Both the position numbers and the translations under genes were made by a program. From a virus, in the IMG/VR virus record IMGVR_UViG_3300042465_003683, positions 1 through 47,803 of that record: a stretch of DNA of 47,803 nt, one strand, 5' to 3'. This document shows, one piece after another, positions 7,781 to 15,180 of the stretch (its first letter is position 1; each line of letters opens with the position of its first letter). The notes below the pieces were generated by a model that did no database searches, was not told where the DNA came from, and saw nothing but the letters and a program-made list of their open reading frames with translations.

Positions 7781-9930
7781 TGGCTGAACCCACACTGGAG
7801 CAAGTACAAGAAGAAATGCGTCGGCAGGGTATTCCTGTCAGTACCGAGTCTGTCATGGATGAACGCGGTACAACTTCTGGTGAGTTTTTAAAAGGTTTTG
7901 AGGCAATTGCTAAAGGAATACCTAAAGGTGTTCTTAATATGATTGGTGGGTGGGGTAATCTATATGATTTAGCGCGTAAATCCAAAGACCCTAATGTACT
8001 TTCAACTGCCGGTTTAGCGCGTCTTATAAAAGACGTGACCGGCGTTGATATATTAACTATTCCGGGCTATCGCGGTGCGTATGAGTTTGGCGAAGCGGGC
8101 GCGCCTGCTACTGCGTTTAGCTTGCTAGGCGTACCGGGTCTTTTTAGCCGCAGTCCTGCCGGTCTTGCCGGTGAATTCGGCGCTGCTGGAACGACTTCAA
8201 TGGCAGCACAACAAATTGCGCCCGAAAGCCCCTTAGTTCAGATGGGTTTGATGATGGCGCCTTACGGCGCAAAGGCGATGTACAAAGGCACGCAAGGCAT
8301 GATCACCAAGCCGCGCGGCACGTATCCGACAGAAGCCGAGATTAGCGAGCTGCTGCGCGTAGGCCGGATTACACCCGGCGAGGCCAGTCTGTTCCGCAAC
8401 CAGTTGGCTACAGAAGCACGCGTAGCGGCAGCGCCCGAGTCAGGACAAGCGCCAGTGCAATTCCGTATTGAACAGGCAAGGGATGTTGAGTCGTTCTTGA
8501 CTAATCTGTTTGAGCGCGCTGCTGGCGCGTCTGTTGATACAGCTCGCGCGCAGCAAGTTACGGGCACTATTGTGGATGCGTTTAAGAACTACGGCAAAAC
8601 GCTGTCCGGCAAATTGCGCTCCGACGCCAAGAAAGATTTTAACGCCGCCAAGGCATCTGGCGGGCAGGTAGATACGACACCGATTGTTGACCGTGTACGC
8701 GCGCAGTTGGCCAGCCTTGTACCTGAAGACCCGACATCTGGGTCATTGAGACAGTCGCTTGACAACATCTTAAAGGAATACGTAGACCCCGGCGCAGCAG
8801 CGTCGGTGACGCCGTCCGCTATAGTTGGCCCAACTGGCCAGCCTGCGTCGGTAAACATCACACCGGCTAGAGCGCCGTCGAACAAACCCATCAGCATTGG
8901 CCGTTTGCAAGACAATCTTGCTATCTGGGGTGAAGCGGCGTATTCCGGTAAAGCCGACTTTGGCAAAGGCAACATTTTTGAAAATGTGGCGCCTGGCAAA
9001 GCAAAAGGCATCGCATTGTCGGTGCTGCGCGGCTTCAAGGAATCGTTGGATGAGGCCATCAACAACAACATACCTGGCGCTGACAAGTTAAAAGCAGCGC
9101 GCGACAATTTCGCTGCCAATATCGACCGCGTTGAGGAGTTTGCTGAGCGTCCATTGACCAAGGCTTTTGATGTACAGAACGTCAGCCAGCTGGTGCCGGA
9201 AGACGTGTTGAATAAACTTAAACGGATGCCACCATCGCAACGCGCCGTCTTAATTGACGTCATGCAGAACAGTCCTAACTCGCAAGTCAATGGGGTGCTA
9301 GAGACATTGCGTCGCGCGCAGATGGACGACGTGTTGAGCCGTGGCCGTCAGGGCGCGGCGGGTGCATCGGCGCTAGATCCTGAATTTAGTCTTGGCCAAG
9401 CATTGCGCGCATTGCAGCGTAAAGGCGACTTAGCGGATCTATTCCCCAATCCCACTGATTTAGCAGACGCGCAGTTGGCTGTTAAATACCTACAGCGTGT
9501 GATGAGCAAAGAATCTGCAGCTGGGGCAGGTGGTGTATCGGGCGGCGCAGTGTTTGGTACAGCGCGAGGTGGAGGCGCTAACCCTCAACAAGCCTTGCTG
9601 TTGCGTGAAATAACAAACTTTGCACGCAGCATTATTGCTAGCCCCGAAGCGTTCTCGAAAGTCATCTTTGACCCAAATAACCGCAAGTTGATTACCGATC
9701 TGGCTAAAGGCAAAACCAAAGGCGACCGGGCGATAGACGCGCTAAACCTACTAAAACGCGGCACTCTCCAAGTAGGTACGCGCGGCGTTGCGTCGTCTGA
9801 AACCACGCCTACGGTTGTTGAAGAGCGATCCTTGCCGGCACTTGAATTTGGGTATGACCGTAATGAAGAACCTACATTAGAGCAGGTGCAAGAAATTATG
9901 CGCCAGCAAGGCATACCAACGGAGCAATAA
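7780..9930 (+). CDS. Probable DNA-ejection protein 3, lap A allele
   Basis: 716 residues, Ala-rich and mostly helical, with a hydrophobic Gly/Ala/Pro stretch at about 105-160. A short motif appears at both ends: EPTLEQVQEEMRRQGIP (residues 3-19) and EPTLEQVQEIMRQQGIP (near 697-713), so the chain begins and ends with the same tag. Lap B's counterpart is 907 residues and has an unrelated N-terminal tag, though both end just before the AUU-started gene. No peptidoglycan-hydrolase signature is visible. Third in the ejection-protein trio by order. Confidence 0.5.
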   Translation: MAEPTLEQVQEEMRRQGIPVSTESVMDERGTTSGEFLKGFEAIAKGIPKGVLNMIGGWGNLYDLARKSKDPNVLSTAGLARLIKDVTGVDILTIPGYRGAYEFGEAGAPATAFSLLGVPGLFSRSPAGLAGEFGAAGTTSMAAQQIAPESPLVQMGLMMAPYGAKAMYKGTQGMITKPRGTYPTEAEISELLRVGRITPGEASLFRNQLATEARVAAAPESGQAPVQFRIEQARDVESFLTNLFERAAGASVDTARAQQVTGTIVDAFKNYGKTLSGKLRSDAKKDFNAAKASGGQVDTTPIVDRVRAQLASLVPEDPTSGSLRQSLDNILKEYVDPGAAASVTPSAIVGPTGQPASVNITPARAPSNKPISIGRLQDNLAIWGEAAYSGKADFGKGNIFENVAPGKAKGIALSVLRGFKESLDEAINNNIPGADKLKAARDNFAANIDRVEEFAERPLTKAFDVQNVSQLVPEDVLNKLKRMPPSQRAVLIDVMQNSPNSQVNGVLETLRRAQMDDVLSRGRQGAAGASALDPEFSLGQALRALQRKGDLADLFPNPTDLADAQLAVKYLQRVMSKESAAGAGGVSGGAVFGTARGGGANPQQALLLREITNFARSIIASPEAFSKVIFDPNNRKLITDLAKGKTKGDRAIDALNLLKRGTLQVGTRGVASSETTPTVVEERSLPALEFGYDRNEEPTLEQVQEIMRQQGIPTEQ

Positions 9931-9931
9931 A

Positions 9932-10642
9932 ATTGACCCGCTCACCCTTCTGGCCGCAGCCAACGCGGCAGTGGCTGCAGTCAAGAAGGGATGCCAGCTC
10001 TACAAGGACATCAAGGGCGCCGCAGGCGAGGTTAAGGATGTACTGGATGATCTGAAGGCGCAGTTCGGGAAGATTCAAAACCCGACAAACGCACAGAAGA
10101 TCCAGTACAACGAAGAAGTACAGCGGGTTCAGGAGATTGGCAGGGCTGATCCCAACGACGTATTCATCCAGATCGGCACCGACTTAGGCGCCCTGATGGA
10201 CGAGTACGACAAGATCGGCAAGGTCTTTATCCAGCAGGAAGCGGAAGCGACGCAGGTCTACACAGGTACGGATTCGGTTGGCAAGCGGGCGCTAATGCGT
10301 GTCATCGTCCGGTCAAGGTTAGACGCCATGCTGGCGGAGCTGCGTGAGACGATGGTCTACAAAGCACCGCCCGAACTAGGCGCGTTGTGGACCAAGTACG
10401 AAGCGATGTGGAAGCAGATTGTCATTGAGCAGGATCAGGCACACAAGCGGGAAACCGCGAAGATGCAGATTGAAGCGGCGCGGCAACGCAGGTTGAGAAG
10501 GAAAAGGAAGGAAGAGGCGGTATGGGTTGGAGCAATCCTTTTCGTCGTGGCGTGGTACGTCGGAGTCCTCCTGCTTCTTCGTCTGAGTCAGACGTACCGT
10601 GGGCATTACTCGTCGCCGTGGTGGTCTTGTGTTTTGTGCTAG
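9932..10642 (+). CDS. Coiled-coil protein with C-terminal membrane helix, AUU start
   Basis: 236 residues if started at ATT 9932, which lies 7 bases after GGAG; reading gives M/I-DPLTLLAAANAAV. The alternative GTG 9971 has no ribosome site, and TTG 9933 is in another frame. Features are an amphipathic N-terminus, a long helical body (YNEEVQRVQEIGRADPNDV), a basic stretch (RQRRLRRKRK, about 184-193) and one membrane helix (196-217). The family is common in environmental phages, function unknown; the position suggests lysis or ejection. Its last 121 bases overlap the next gene in another frame. The lap B start region is nearly identical (47358). Confidence 0.65.
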   Translation: MDPLTLLAAANAAVAAVKKGCQLYKDIKGAAGEVKDVLDDLKAQFGKIQNPTNAQKIQYNEEVQRVQEIGRADPNDVFIQIGTDLGALMDEYDKIGKVFIQQEAEATQVYTGTDSVGKRALMRVIVRSRLDAMLAELRETMVYKAPPELGALWTKYEAMWKQIVIEQDQAHKRETAKMQIEAARQRRLRRKRKEEAVWVGAILFVVAWYVGVLLLLRLSQTYRGHYSSPWWSCVLC

Positions 10643-10773
10643 TGATCGCGCTGCCGGTGATGGGCGTCATGTACATGGACATGAATAACGCGTTGTACCG
10701 CGCGGCGGACGAAACCCGCAAGATGAAAGAATTACGGCTAAAAGTTTTACGGGAAATGAGGGGTGAAGAATGA
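10522..10773 (+). CDS. Small membrane protein overlapping its upstream neighbour
   Basis: 83 residues starting inside the preceding gene after AAGAGGCGG. A Ser/Pro/Arg-rich head (about 1-24) is followed by a strong membrane helix (about 26-52, WALLVAVVVLCFVLVIALPV) and a charged helical tail (ETRKMKELRLKVLREMRG). The 121-base overlap codes in two frames. It stands directly before the endolysin and overlaps it by ATGA, so a role in lysis, for example as a holin or holin regulator, is plausible but not shown. Confidence 0.6.
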   Translation: MGWSNPFRRGVVRRSPPASSSESDVPWALLVAVVVLCFVLVIALPVMGVMYMDMNNALYRAADETRKMKELRLKVLREMRGEE

Positions 10774-11408
10774 TCACGTTGCAGCAATTTAAGCAGTTAG
10801 TCCCCAACACCAAATACCCACAGCAGTGGTACGACGCCTTGTTCGGCAAGCAGACTGAGTTGGGCGGCAAGACCTTGCTTGCTGAGTACGAAATCACCAC
10901 CCCCAAACGCATCGCAGCGTTTATGGCGCAATGCGGGCATGAGTCGGGCGGGTTCGTCTGGCTGACCGAGAATCTGAACTACAGTGCGGCAGGGCTGCGC
11001 AAGACGTTTGCCAAATATTTCCCCGACGACGCTACCGCCAACGCTTACGCCCGCCAGCCGGACAAGATTGCCAACCGCGTCTATGCCAACCGCATGGGCA
11101 ACGGCGACGAGGCGTCCGGTGACGGCGCCCGGTACAAGGGCAGAGGTCTCATCCAGGTCACCGGCAAAGACAACTATTTCTGGTTTGCGTCGTCGCTGGA
11201 GATCACGCCAGAGGCGGCTGCCGAGTACATGCAGACCTTCGAGGGTGCAGCGCAGAGCGCCTGCTGGTACTGGGAGAATACGAGCTTGAACAAGCTGGCA
11301 GATGCTGGCGACATCTTGACTATGACTAAGCGGATTAACGGAGGAACCATTGGACTCGCAGATCGTCAAAAACATTACGCTCATGCTTTGCATGTGCTGG
11401 GCGCTTAG
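10770..11408 (+). CDS. Endolysin, glycoside hydrolase family 19
   Basis: 212 residues. GH19 hallmarks are AAFMAQCGHESGGF with catalytic-type E58, WLTENLNYSA with E67, and the substrate-loop motif YKGRGLIQVTGKDNY. Phage GH19 enzymes cut the MurNAc-GlcNAc glycan of peptidoglycan. The length is that of a single catalytic domain with no cell-wall-binding domain and no signal peptide, so it needs a holin to cross the membrane. The 3' end overlaps the lipoprotein gene starting at 11350. One of the most secure calls here. Confidence 0.92.
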   Translation: MITLQQFKQLVPNTKYPQQWYDALFGKQTELGGKTLLAEYEITTPKRIAAFMAQCGHESGGFVWLTENLNYSAAGLRKTFAKYFPDDATANAYARQPDKIANRVYANRMGNGDEASGDGARYKGRGLIQVTGKDNYFWFASSLEITPEAAAEYMQTFEGAAQSACWYWENTSLNKLADAGDILTMTKRINGGTIGLADRQKHYAHALHVLGA

Positions 11409-11544
11409 TGCGTGTAGTGATCGGTTCCGCTACCCGTGCCAAGACCCCGCGAATTGGGAAACCAAAGAGTGCAAGCCGCCCATTTGCACTGCAACCGGCA
11501 CCTGTCCTGACGATGTAACTCAACCTGAGAAGGCCAAGCCATGA
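11350..11544 (+). CDS. Small Cys-rich lipoprotein
   Basis: 64 residues from TTG 11350, five bases after GGAGGAACCA. The N-terminal hydrophobic stretch ends in LSAC (C22), a lipobox for signal peptidase II, so the mature protein would be about 43 residues attached to a membrane. It contains six further cysteines, some spaced like disulfides (CQDPANWETKECKPPIC). It lies inside the lysis cluster but is separate from Rz1. A superinfection-exclusion or envelope-modifying role is possible; the function is unknown. ATG 11383 is a weaker alternative start. Confidence 0.65.
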   Translation: MDSQIVKNITLMLCMCWALSACSDRFRYPCQDPANWETKECKPPICTATGTCPDDVTQPEKAKP

Positions 11545-11945
11545 TTCACCTAACCGAAGAACAACTTAACGCGTATCTCAAGTTCGCCATCGGCATCACG
11601 TTCTGCGCAATCCTGGGCATGATGGCGACGCTATCAATGTATTCGGTTGTGTTTGTGACGCAACCTATGTCCGGCATGGCGCCAGCAGACAAGCAGTTTT
11701 TCCTGTTGCTCTCCGACATGTCCAAGTACATCCTGGGCGCGCTGGCGACGTTGATCGCCGTCAAAGGCAAGGAAGCGCTGCCACAGTTCGTGCCGCCTAA
11801 CCTCAGTAAGCCAGAGCCAGAGCCGCCAAAGCCGGTAGTGACCACTACGGTTACCACCGTGCGTACGGAAGGTGAACCTGCGGCCACTGGCTACGGCGGA
11901 AAAGCAGCACCAGTTCAACCACCACATCCGGAGAGAGACGAATGA
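11541..11945 (+). CDS. Two-helix membrane protein, putative holin
   Basis: 134 residues. Two membrane segments (about 14-38 and 60-78, KYILGALATLIAV) are separated by a polar loop, followed by a long Pro/Thr-rich cytoplasmic-looking tail (PEPEPPKPVVTTTV). Size and topology fit class II holins, and it sits between the endolysin/lipoprotein and spanin genes. The long tail is unusual for a holin, so the call is tentative. It is coupled to the previous gene by an ATGA overlap at 11541. Confidence 0.5.
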   Translation: MIHLTEEQLNAYLKFAIGITFCAILGMMATLSMYSVVFVTQPMSGMAPADKQFFLLLSDMSKYILGALATLIAVKGKEALPQFVPPNLSKPEPEPPKPVVTTTVTTVRTEGEPAATGYGGKAAPVQPPHPERDE

Positions 11946-12106
11946 AAACCCTAATCGCGATTCTGGCCTTCGTGCCGCTGGTTCTGTTTGCTGCTGAGAC
12001 GAAGAAGGTCTGCCACAAAGAGAAGCAAAAGGGCAAAGAGGTTGAGGTGTGCAAGATGGTCAAGGTTCATAAGAAGTTGGACGGAACAAAAGTGCCACCC
12101 AAATGA
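11942..12106 (+). CDS. Short secreted or membrane-anchored basic protein
   Basis: 54 residues starting after GAGAGAGACGA. An N-terminal hydrophobic segment (KTLIAILAFVPLVLFAA) ends with a plausible AxA-like cleavage at about residue 18. The remainder is very Lys-rich with two cysteines (KKVCHKEKQKGKEVEVCKM), suggesting one periplasmic disulfide. Function unknown. Both ends overlap neighbouring lysis genes by ATGA, so it belongs to that transcription unit. Confidence 0.6.
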   Translation: MKTLIAILAFVPLVLFAAETKKVCHKEKQKGKEVEVCKMVKVHKKLDGTKVPPK

Positions 12107-12576
12107 ATCCTTGGTTCCTTTTAGGCGCTGCGCTGGCGGTAGCTGCTGCCGGCGCAGGCGGTCTGTACAAAGGCCACGAACTTGGCATGGCTGAAGTTCA
12201 GCAGGCTTGGGACAAGGAAAAGACCGAACAGTACGCCGCCTACGCTGCCGCGCAAGATGTCGCGCGCCAGAAAGAGCAGGCGTTGCAGGCCGGCGCCGAC
12301 CAACTGAGAAAGGAAAAAGACCGTGAGATCCGTGATCTTAACGCTCGCGCTACCGCTCTTACTAACAGCCTGCGCGACAGGCCGAGTCGCACCGCCAGCG
12401 TTGCCAGTGCCGTGCCCGACACCGCCAACGCTGGATGCGCCCCCACCAGCTGTACTGGAGCAGGACTTTCTAAAGAGGATGGAGAATTTCTTGCAGGGGA
12501 GGCTGCCAGAGCAGATCAGCTCCGCACCCTCCTCAAGCAGTGCCACGCCCAGTACGAAACCCTAAAGCAGAAGTAA
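12103..12576 (+). CDS. Rz: Rz-type inner-membrane spanin
   Basis: 157 residues. One N-terminal membrane helix (about 4-22), then a long periplasmic coiled coil rich in Ala/Gln/Lys/Glu (AWDKEKTEQYAAYAAAQD ... LRKEKDREIRDLNARA), and a C-terminal helix with cysteines. This is the i-spanin plan: it partners with the Rz1 lipoprotein to fuse inner and outer membranes in the last step of Gram-negative lysis. Rz1 is encoded inside it in another frame (12323-12565). The stop TAA (12574-12576) abuts the stop of the convergent gene. Confidence 0.85.
   Translation: MNPWFLLGAALAVAAAGAGGLYKGHELGMAEVQQAWDKEKTEQYAAYAAAQDVARQKEQALQAGADQLRKEKDREIRDLNARATALTNSLRDRPSRTASVASAVPDTANAGCAPTSCTGAGLSKEDGEFLAGEAARADQLRTLLKQCHAQYETLKQK
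12323..12565 (+). CDS. Rz1: Rz1-type outer-membrane spanin embedded in Rz
   Basis: 80 residues from GTG 12323 with AAGGAAAAAG upstream, wholly inside Rz in another frame. The signal sequence VILTLALPLLLTAC carries a lipobox with C17. The mature chain is proline-rich (PPALPVPCPTPPTLDAPPPA), the signature of o-spanins. Lipidated Rz1 sits in the outer membrane and binds the Rz C-terminus across the periplasm. The fully embedded arrangement resembles lambda Rz/Rz1. It is secure because lipobox, proline richness and location all agree. Confidence 0.85.
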   Translation: MRSVILTLALPLLLTACATGRVAPPALPVPCPTPPTLDAPPPAVLEQDFLKRMENFLQGRLPEQISSAPSSSSATPSTKP

Positions 12577-12759
12577 TTACAGGCGATGCTGTCGCAGCTG
12601 GCGGCACACCGCACGGTCTTGCGGCGACATGTCGGGAATGATTTCCGCGATCCCGCACTCAGCCGCTGTGGGCCGGCTAGGCGGCTTTGCAAAGAAGGCC
12701 AAGAAACTCAGCGTTGCTACGACAATCGCAGCGTAATAGAAGTAGACAAGTTCTTTCAT
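12577..12759 (-). CDS. Small membrane protein, last gene of leftward operon
   Basis: 60 residues. One membrane helix near the N-terminus (YFYYAAIVVATLSFLAFFA, about 6-24), then a polar segment with two cysteines and MSPQDRAVCRQL near the end. No family recognised. The start overlaps the upstream stop (12756-12759). Its stop is immediately back to back with the Rz stop, leaving no room for a terminator between the convergent operons. Confidence 0.5.
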   Translation of the reverse strand: MKELVYFYYAAIVVATLSFLAFFAKPPSRPTAAECGIAEIIPDMSPQDRAVCRQLRQHRL

Positions 12760-12971
12760 ACGCTTAATAACCTCCCGAAGAATTTAGTGATTGGTGACTC
12801 GCGCTGTGGCTTGTCACCTAGCACGATGTCCTGCACGAAACGCTCTTCAGGTGTAGATGCGCGTTGATATAAGGGTGGAGTGTAGAACTCGCCAATACGT
12901 ATCTTGCCTGTGTCATAGGGCGCGGGTTTTACTGTCTCGTAGGTCCTAACAAATTTACCGTTATAAAGCAT
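12756..12971 (-). CDS. Small hypothetical protein
   Basis: 71 residues from ATG at 12971, preceded by AGGAGG eight bases upstream. The in-frame ATG at 12992 has no such site. The sequence MLYNGKFVRTYETVKPAPYD is followed by charged and Pro-rich stretches and a C-terminal ITKFFGRLLSV helix. No membrane segment or known motif. It overlaps the upstream zinc-ribbon gene by 11 bases and the downstream gene by 4. Confidence 0.5.
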   Translation of the reverse strand: MLYNGKFVRTYETVKPAPYDTGKIRIGEFYTPPLYQRASTPEERFVQDIVLGDKPQRESPITKFFGRLLSV

Positions 12972-13206
12972 CGTCTTTCCTCCTATCTTCATTTGCGCGG
13001 CGAGTGTTGACTTCTTTCTTTTTTATCAACGCTGCCTCGTCGTTAGTATAAATCGATTTCCCCACCAAAACGTTACCCGCTATCCACACCTCGGCTGAGT
13101 AGGCATTGTTCTTGCATGATGGGCACTTGCGTTGCCGCCGGATGCCGCCTGGTTGCTGCGCAGTATTTACAACGTGCGTCTTGGTGCCACACTGCTGACA
13201 TTTCAT
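12961..13206 (-). CDS. Small zinc-ribbon protein
   Basis: 81 residues. CQQCGTKTHVVNT (CxxC, residues 3-6) and RKCPSCKNNAYSAEVW (CxxC, about 28-31) form a two-knuckle zinc ribbon similar to the NrdR/Ogr-type fold (KxxVVxT...RRxRxCxxC...T/A). This suggests nucleic-acid binding, perhaps transcription control, but the remainder is a basic tail without known domains. Neighbours are other small leftward genes of the helicase operon. Confidence 0.6.
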   Translation of the reverse strand: MKCQQCGTKTHVVNTAQQPGGIRRQRKCPSCKNNAYSAEVWIAGNVLVGKSIYTNDEAALIKKKEVNTRRANEDRRKDDAL

Positions 13207-13397
13207 GGACGTACCGCCTTACTCATGATCTCCATCCGCTCACGGGCGTCACGCAGGGCGCAGTAACGCTGGTGCAGGCGCTGCAGATGGGAGCTGCGGC
13301 GCTCGTTTAGCGTCTCATGTGTGAGCATCGCGAATACTTCATCTTCTGAGAGCAACGCGATTTTGTCATTTAGGGCGCGCCAGCTTAGCTTTTTCAT
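13203..13397 (-). CDS. Small helical hypothetical protein
   Basis: 64 residues. It begins MKKLSWRALNDKIALLSEDE, then a charged helical region with many Arg (NERRSSHLQRLHQRYCALRD). Reminiscent of short phage proteins that start with a 'WRALNDK..-LSE-EV..ML..E' pattern and carry a basic helical tail; function unknown. It overlaps the zinc-ribbon gene by 4 bases and the next upstream gene by 32 bases. Confidence 0.5.
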   Translation of the reverse strand: MKKLSWRALNDKIALLSEDEVFAMLTHETLNERRSSHLQRLHQRYCALRDARERMEIMSKAVRP

Positions 13398-13539
13398 CGT
13401 TTATCCTTTTCTGTATCTCATCAACTTGTTCCAGCGCTCGCTCGAATGCGCGCGCCATTTGGTTTAACTCTTTGCGGCGCTGTCGTTCCTCTGTTCGCGC
13501 TGCGGTGAGTTTGGCTTTCCAGTAATCTAGTCGGCGCAT
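13366..13539 (-). CDS. Short coiled-coil basic protein
   Basis: 57 residues, almost entirely one charged helix: MRRLDYWKAKLTAARTEE, then RRKELNQMARAFERALEQVD and a Lys-rich end. It fills what would otherwise be the only gap in the leftward operon and overlaps both neighbours (13203-13397 and 13527-13742). AAGGAGCGGCGT-like purines precede the start. No family recognised; supported mainly by its fit in the operon. Confidence 0.45.
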   Translation of the reverse strand: MRRLDYWKAKLTAARTEERQRRKELNQMARAFERALEQVDEIQKRINDEKAKLARPK

Positions 13540-13742
13540 ACGCCGCTCCTTGTCATCTTGTTTTTAATGCTTTGTGGAATCTTCGGCTTCGGGCACCAAC
13601 CCAAGCAGTCATCCGTCCAGTTGCCAACGATCAGCACGCCGCCTGGGTTTAACAACAGCAAACTGCACGCCCGTGGCGGTGGATCGAGGTCCGGATCGCG
13701 GAAGTAAAGCTGGTCGGTGGTGGCCTGTAAAAACTCAGTCAT
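13527..13742 (-). CDS. Hypothetical protein next to the helicase
   Basis: 71 residues. Contains DPDLDPPPRACSLLLLNPGG, VLIVGNWTDD and CLGWCPKPKIP, a block pattern I recognise from other phage genomes without an assigned function. The W..-..CLGWCPKPK motif is the most conserved-looking part. The start overlaps the helicase stop (13739-13742) as ATGA, indicating translational coupling. Confidence 0.55.
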   Translation of the reverse strand: MTEFLQATTDQLYFRDPDLDPPPRACSLLLLNPGGVLIVGNWTDDCLGWCPKPKIPQSIKNKMTRSGVCAD

Positions 13743-15076
13743 TTCAGTGCCTCCATCGCTATGTCGGAAATTGCTCGTTTGTCGTGGAGTGCGCCCCAGA
13801 TTTTTTCATCGACCGTTTTCGTGGCCATAAGGATATACACCCATACGTCGCGCAGCTGACCGGAACGATGCAGGCGTCCGACGGTTTGCTCAAACAACTC
13901 GAGCGACCAGGGCAAGGAGAGGAAGACCATGTGGCATCCTCCGTGCTGAAGGTTAAGACCGTGTCCGGCGGATTTCGGATGTACAGCAAGGAGCTGGACT
14001 TGGCCGGCGTTCCATCGCTCAATAGCGCGGTCGTCATCGAGCGTAACCAGTTTCGGATAGCGACGACGCAATTCCGCCACTTCCTCTTGGAACTGATAAA
14101 CAATAAGCGTATTCGCATGCTGGTTCTCCTCCAGTAGTTCGTCCAATCGATCAAACTTGTGACTGCTAAACCACACCGCCGTCTTGCTGGATGTGAACTG
14201 ACCCGGCGCGTCGCTCGCAACGCGGGTGCTGTCGTAAACAAAACCGGACGCCATCTGTTGCAGTTTGCTTGTCACCGCAGCAGCGTTTGCCGCCAGTATT
14301 TCGGCGGTCGGGAACTGCACCACGAAGTCTTTCTTCATCTTCTCGTAAGGCTTCTTGTCGTCCAGCTCGCACCGCAGCTCGACCACATGGCAGGGCGGCA
14401 GCTTGTCTTTGTACTCGCCAGGCTCCAAGACGAACGTCGCCGGTTTGATGCGTTGCATGACTAATGACAGCGCGTTTGGGCGTGGTGCCCACTCGCCGAA
14501 GTCGCGGTTCATACATACAAAGTATTGCTGCAAGAAGGCGCCCTTGGCACGGCCTAGCAGTTTCTCGTCGACGATCTTGCACTGGCCGAAGACGTCTTCC
14601 AAACCGTTGCTGGTGAACGACCCGGTCAGACCCCAGCGGATCTTAAACTGGTCGATCACCTTGTGCAGCGCTTTGAAGCGTGTGCCGGATGGGTTCTTCA
14701 ACTTCGTCAACTCGTCGAACACGATGGCGTCGAAGTCAGACAGATCCTGTTCGGCTAACCATTGAATGTTGTCGTAGTTGGTTGCAACGATGTGAGCGTC
14801 GGAGTCCAGCGCCTCGCCTCGACTGCGTGGTGTGCCCACCGCCATGCGACAGTGCAGCATCGGCGCCCACTTACGCGACTCGATCGGCCACACGTCCGTA
14901 CACACACGCTTGGGCGCCAAGACAAGGAAGCGACTTGCGTACCCGCCTCTAATCAGGGCGTCCATCGCGGTCAGCGTGATCGCCGTCTTGCCTGCGCCCA
15001 CGGGCGCTAAGATCATCGCCCGGTCACGTTCGTACAGGAAGTCAGCTGCTTCATCTTGGTATGGCCTGAGTTGCAT
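13739..15076 (-). CDS. SNF2/SF2-family helicase
   Basis: 445 residues. LRPYQ at the N-terminus (Q motif-like), Walker A APVGAGKT (24-31), DEAH-type box VFDELT (D121, E122), motif III TGSFTSN (151-157) and motif VI QTVGRLHRSGQ (397-407, R401/R404). This is the compact SNF2-like DEAD/DEAH helicase found in phage replication modules beside VRR-NUC, DNA polymerase and primase genes. It probably remodels or unwinds DNA during replication or recombination using ATP. The start at LRPYQ matches the family. It overlaps a small gene upstream. Confidence 0.85.
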   Translation of the reverse strand: MQLRPYQDEAADFLYERDRAMILAPVGAGKTAITLTAMDALIRGGYASRFLVLAPKRVCTDVWPIESRKWAPMLHCRMAVGTPRSRGEALDSDAHIVATNYDNIQWLAEQDLSDFDAIVFDELTKLKNPSGTRFKALHKVIDQFKIRWGLTGSFTSNGLEDVFGQCKIVDEKLLGRAKGAFLQQYFVCMNRDFGEWAPRPNALSLVMQRIKPATFVLEPGEYKDKLPPCHVVELRCELDDKKPYEKMKKDFVVQFPTAEILAANAAAVTSKLQQMASGFVYDSTRVASDAPGQFTSSKTAVWFSSHKFDRLDELLEENQHANTLIVYQFQEEVAELRRRYPKLVTLDDDRAIERWNAGQVQLLAVHPKSAGHGLNLQHGGCHMVFLSLPWSLELFEQTVGRLHRSGQLRDVWVYILMATKTVDEKIWGALHDKRAISDIAMEALK

Positions 15077-15180
15077 TGTCTACCCCAAAAATTGTCGTGT
15101 AGCCTACGGTGTAAATTTTTCTCGTCTTCTACTGCGCGTGCTTCGCGTTCGCGTTTTGCTCTAACTTCTTTCTTACCCAT
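15013..15180 (-). CDS. Possible short basic protein overlapping the helicase start
   Basis: 55 residues from ATG 15180, which overlaps the stop of the upstream gene (15173). It begins MGKKEVRAKREREARAVEDE, a strongly charged helix, and ends Ser/Thr/Cys-rich. It fills the 96-base space between two genes but overlaps the first 64 bases of the helicase in another frame. It could be real through translational coupling or a chance frame; the charge pattern favours a real protein. Confidence 0.35.
   Translation of the reverse strand: MGKKEVRAKREREARAVEDEKNLHRRLHDNFWGRQCNSGHTKMKQLTSCTNVTGR

Larger units (their letters stand above)
1..10380. repeat. Lap A of a collinear, diverged structural module
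   Basis: This stretch is collinear with 36892-47803 at an initial offset of 36,891 bases. Bases 1-127 are identical to 36892-37018; the first mismatch is at 128 (c here, a at 37019). After that the genes keep their order and mostly their length, with scattered, largely third-position differences, small indels, one replaced small gene (1101 versus 37992) and two strongly diverged ejection proteins. Terminal redundancy in one virion would be identical, so this is read as two strains joined by assembly rather than a true repeat in one genome. Confidence 0.85.

Noticed and set aside
13574-14137. 187-codon rightward frame opposite the helicase
   Set aside because: It runs antisense to a helicase with complete motifs and shows no recognisable protein features; taken as a shadow frame.
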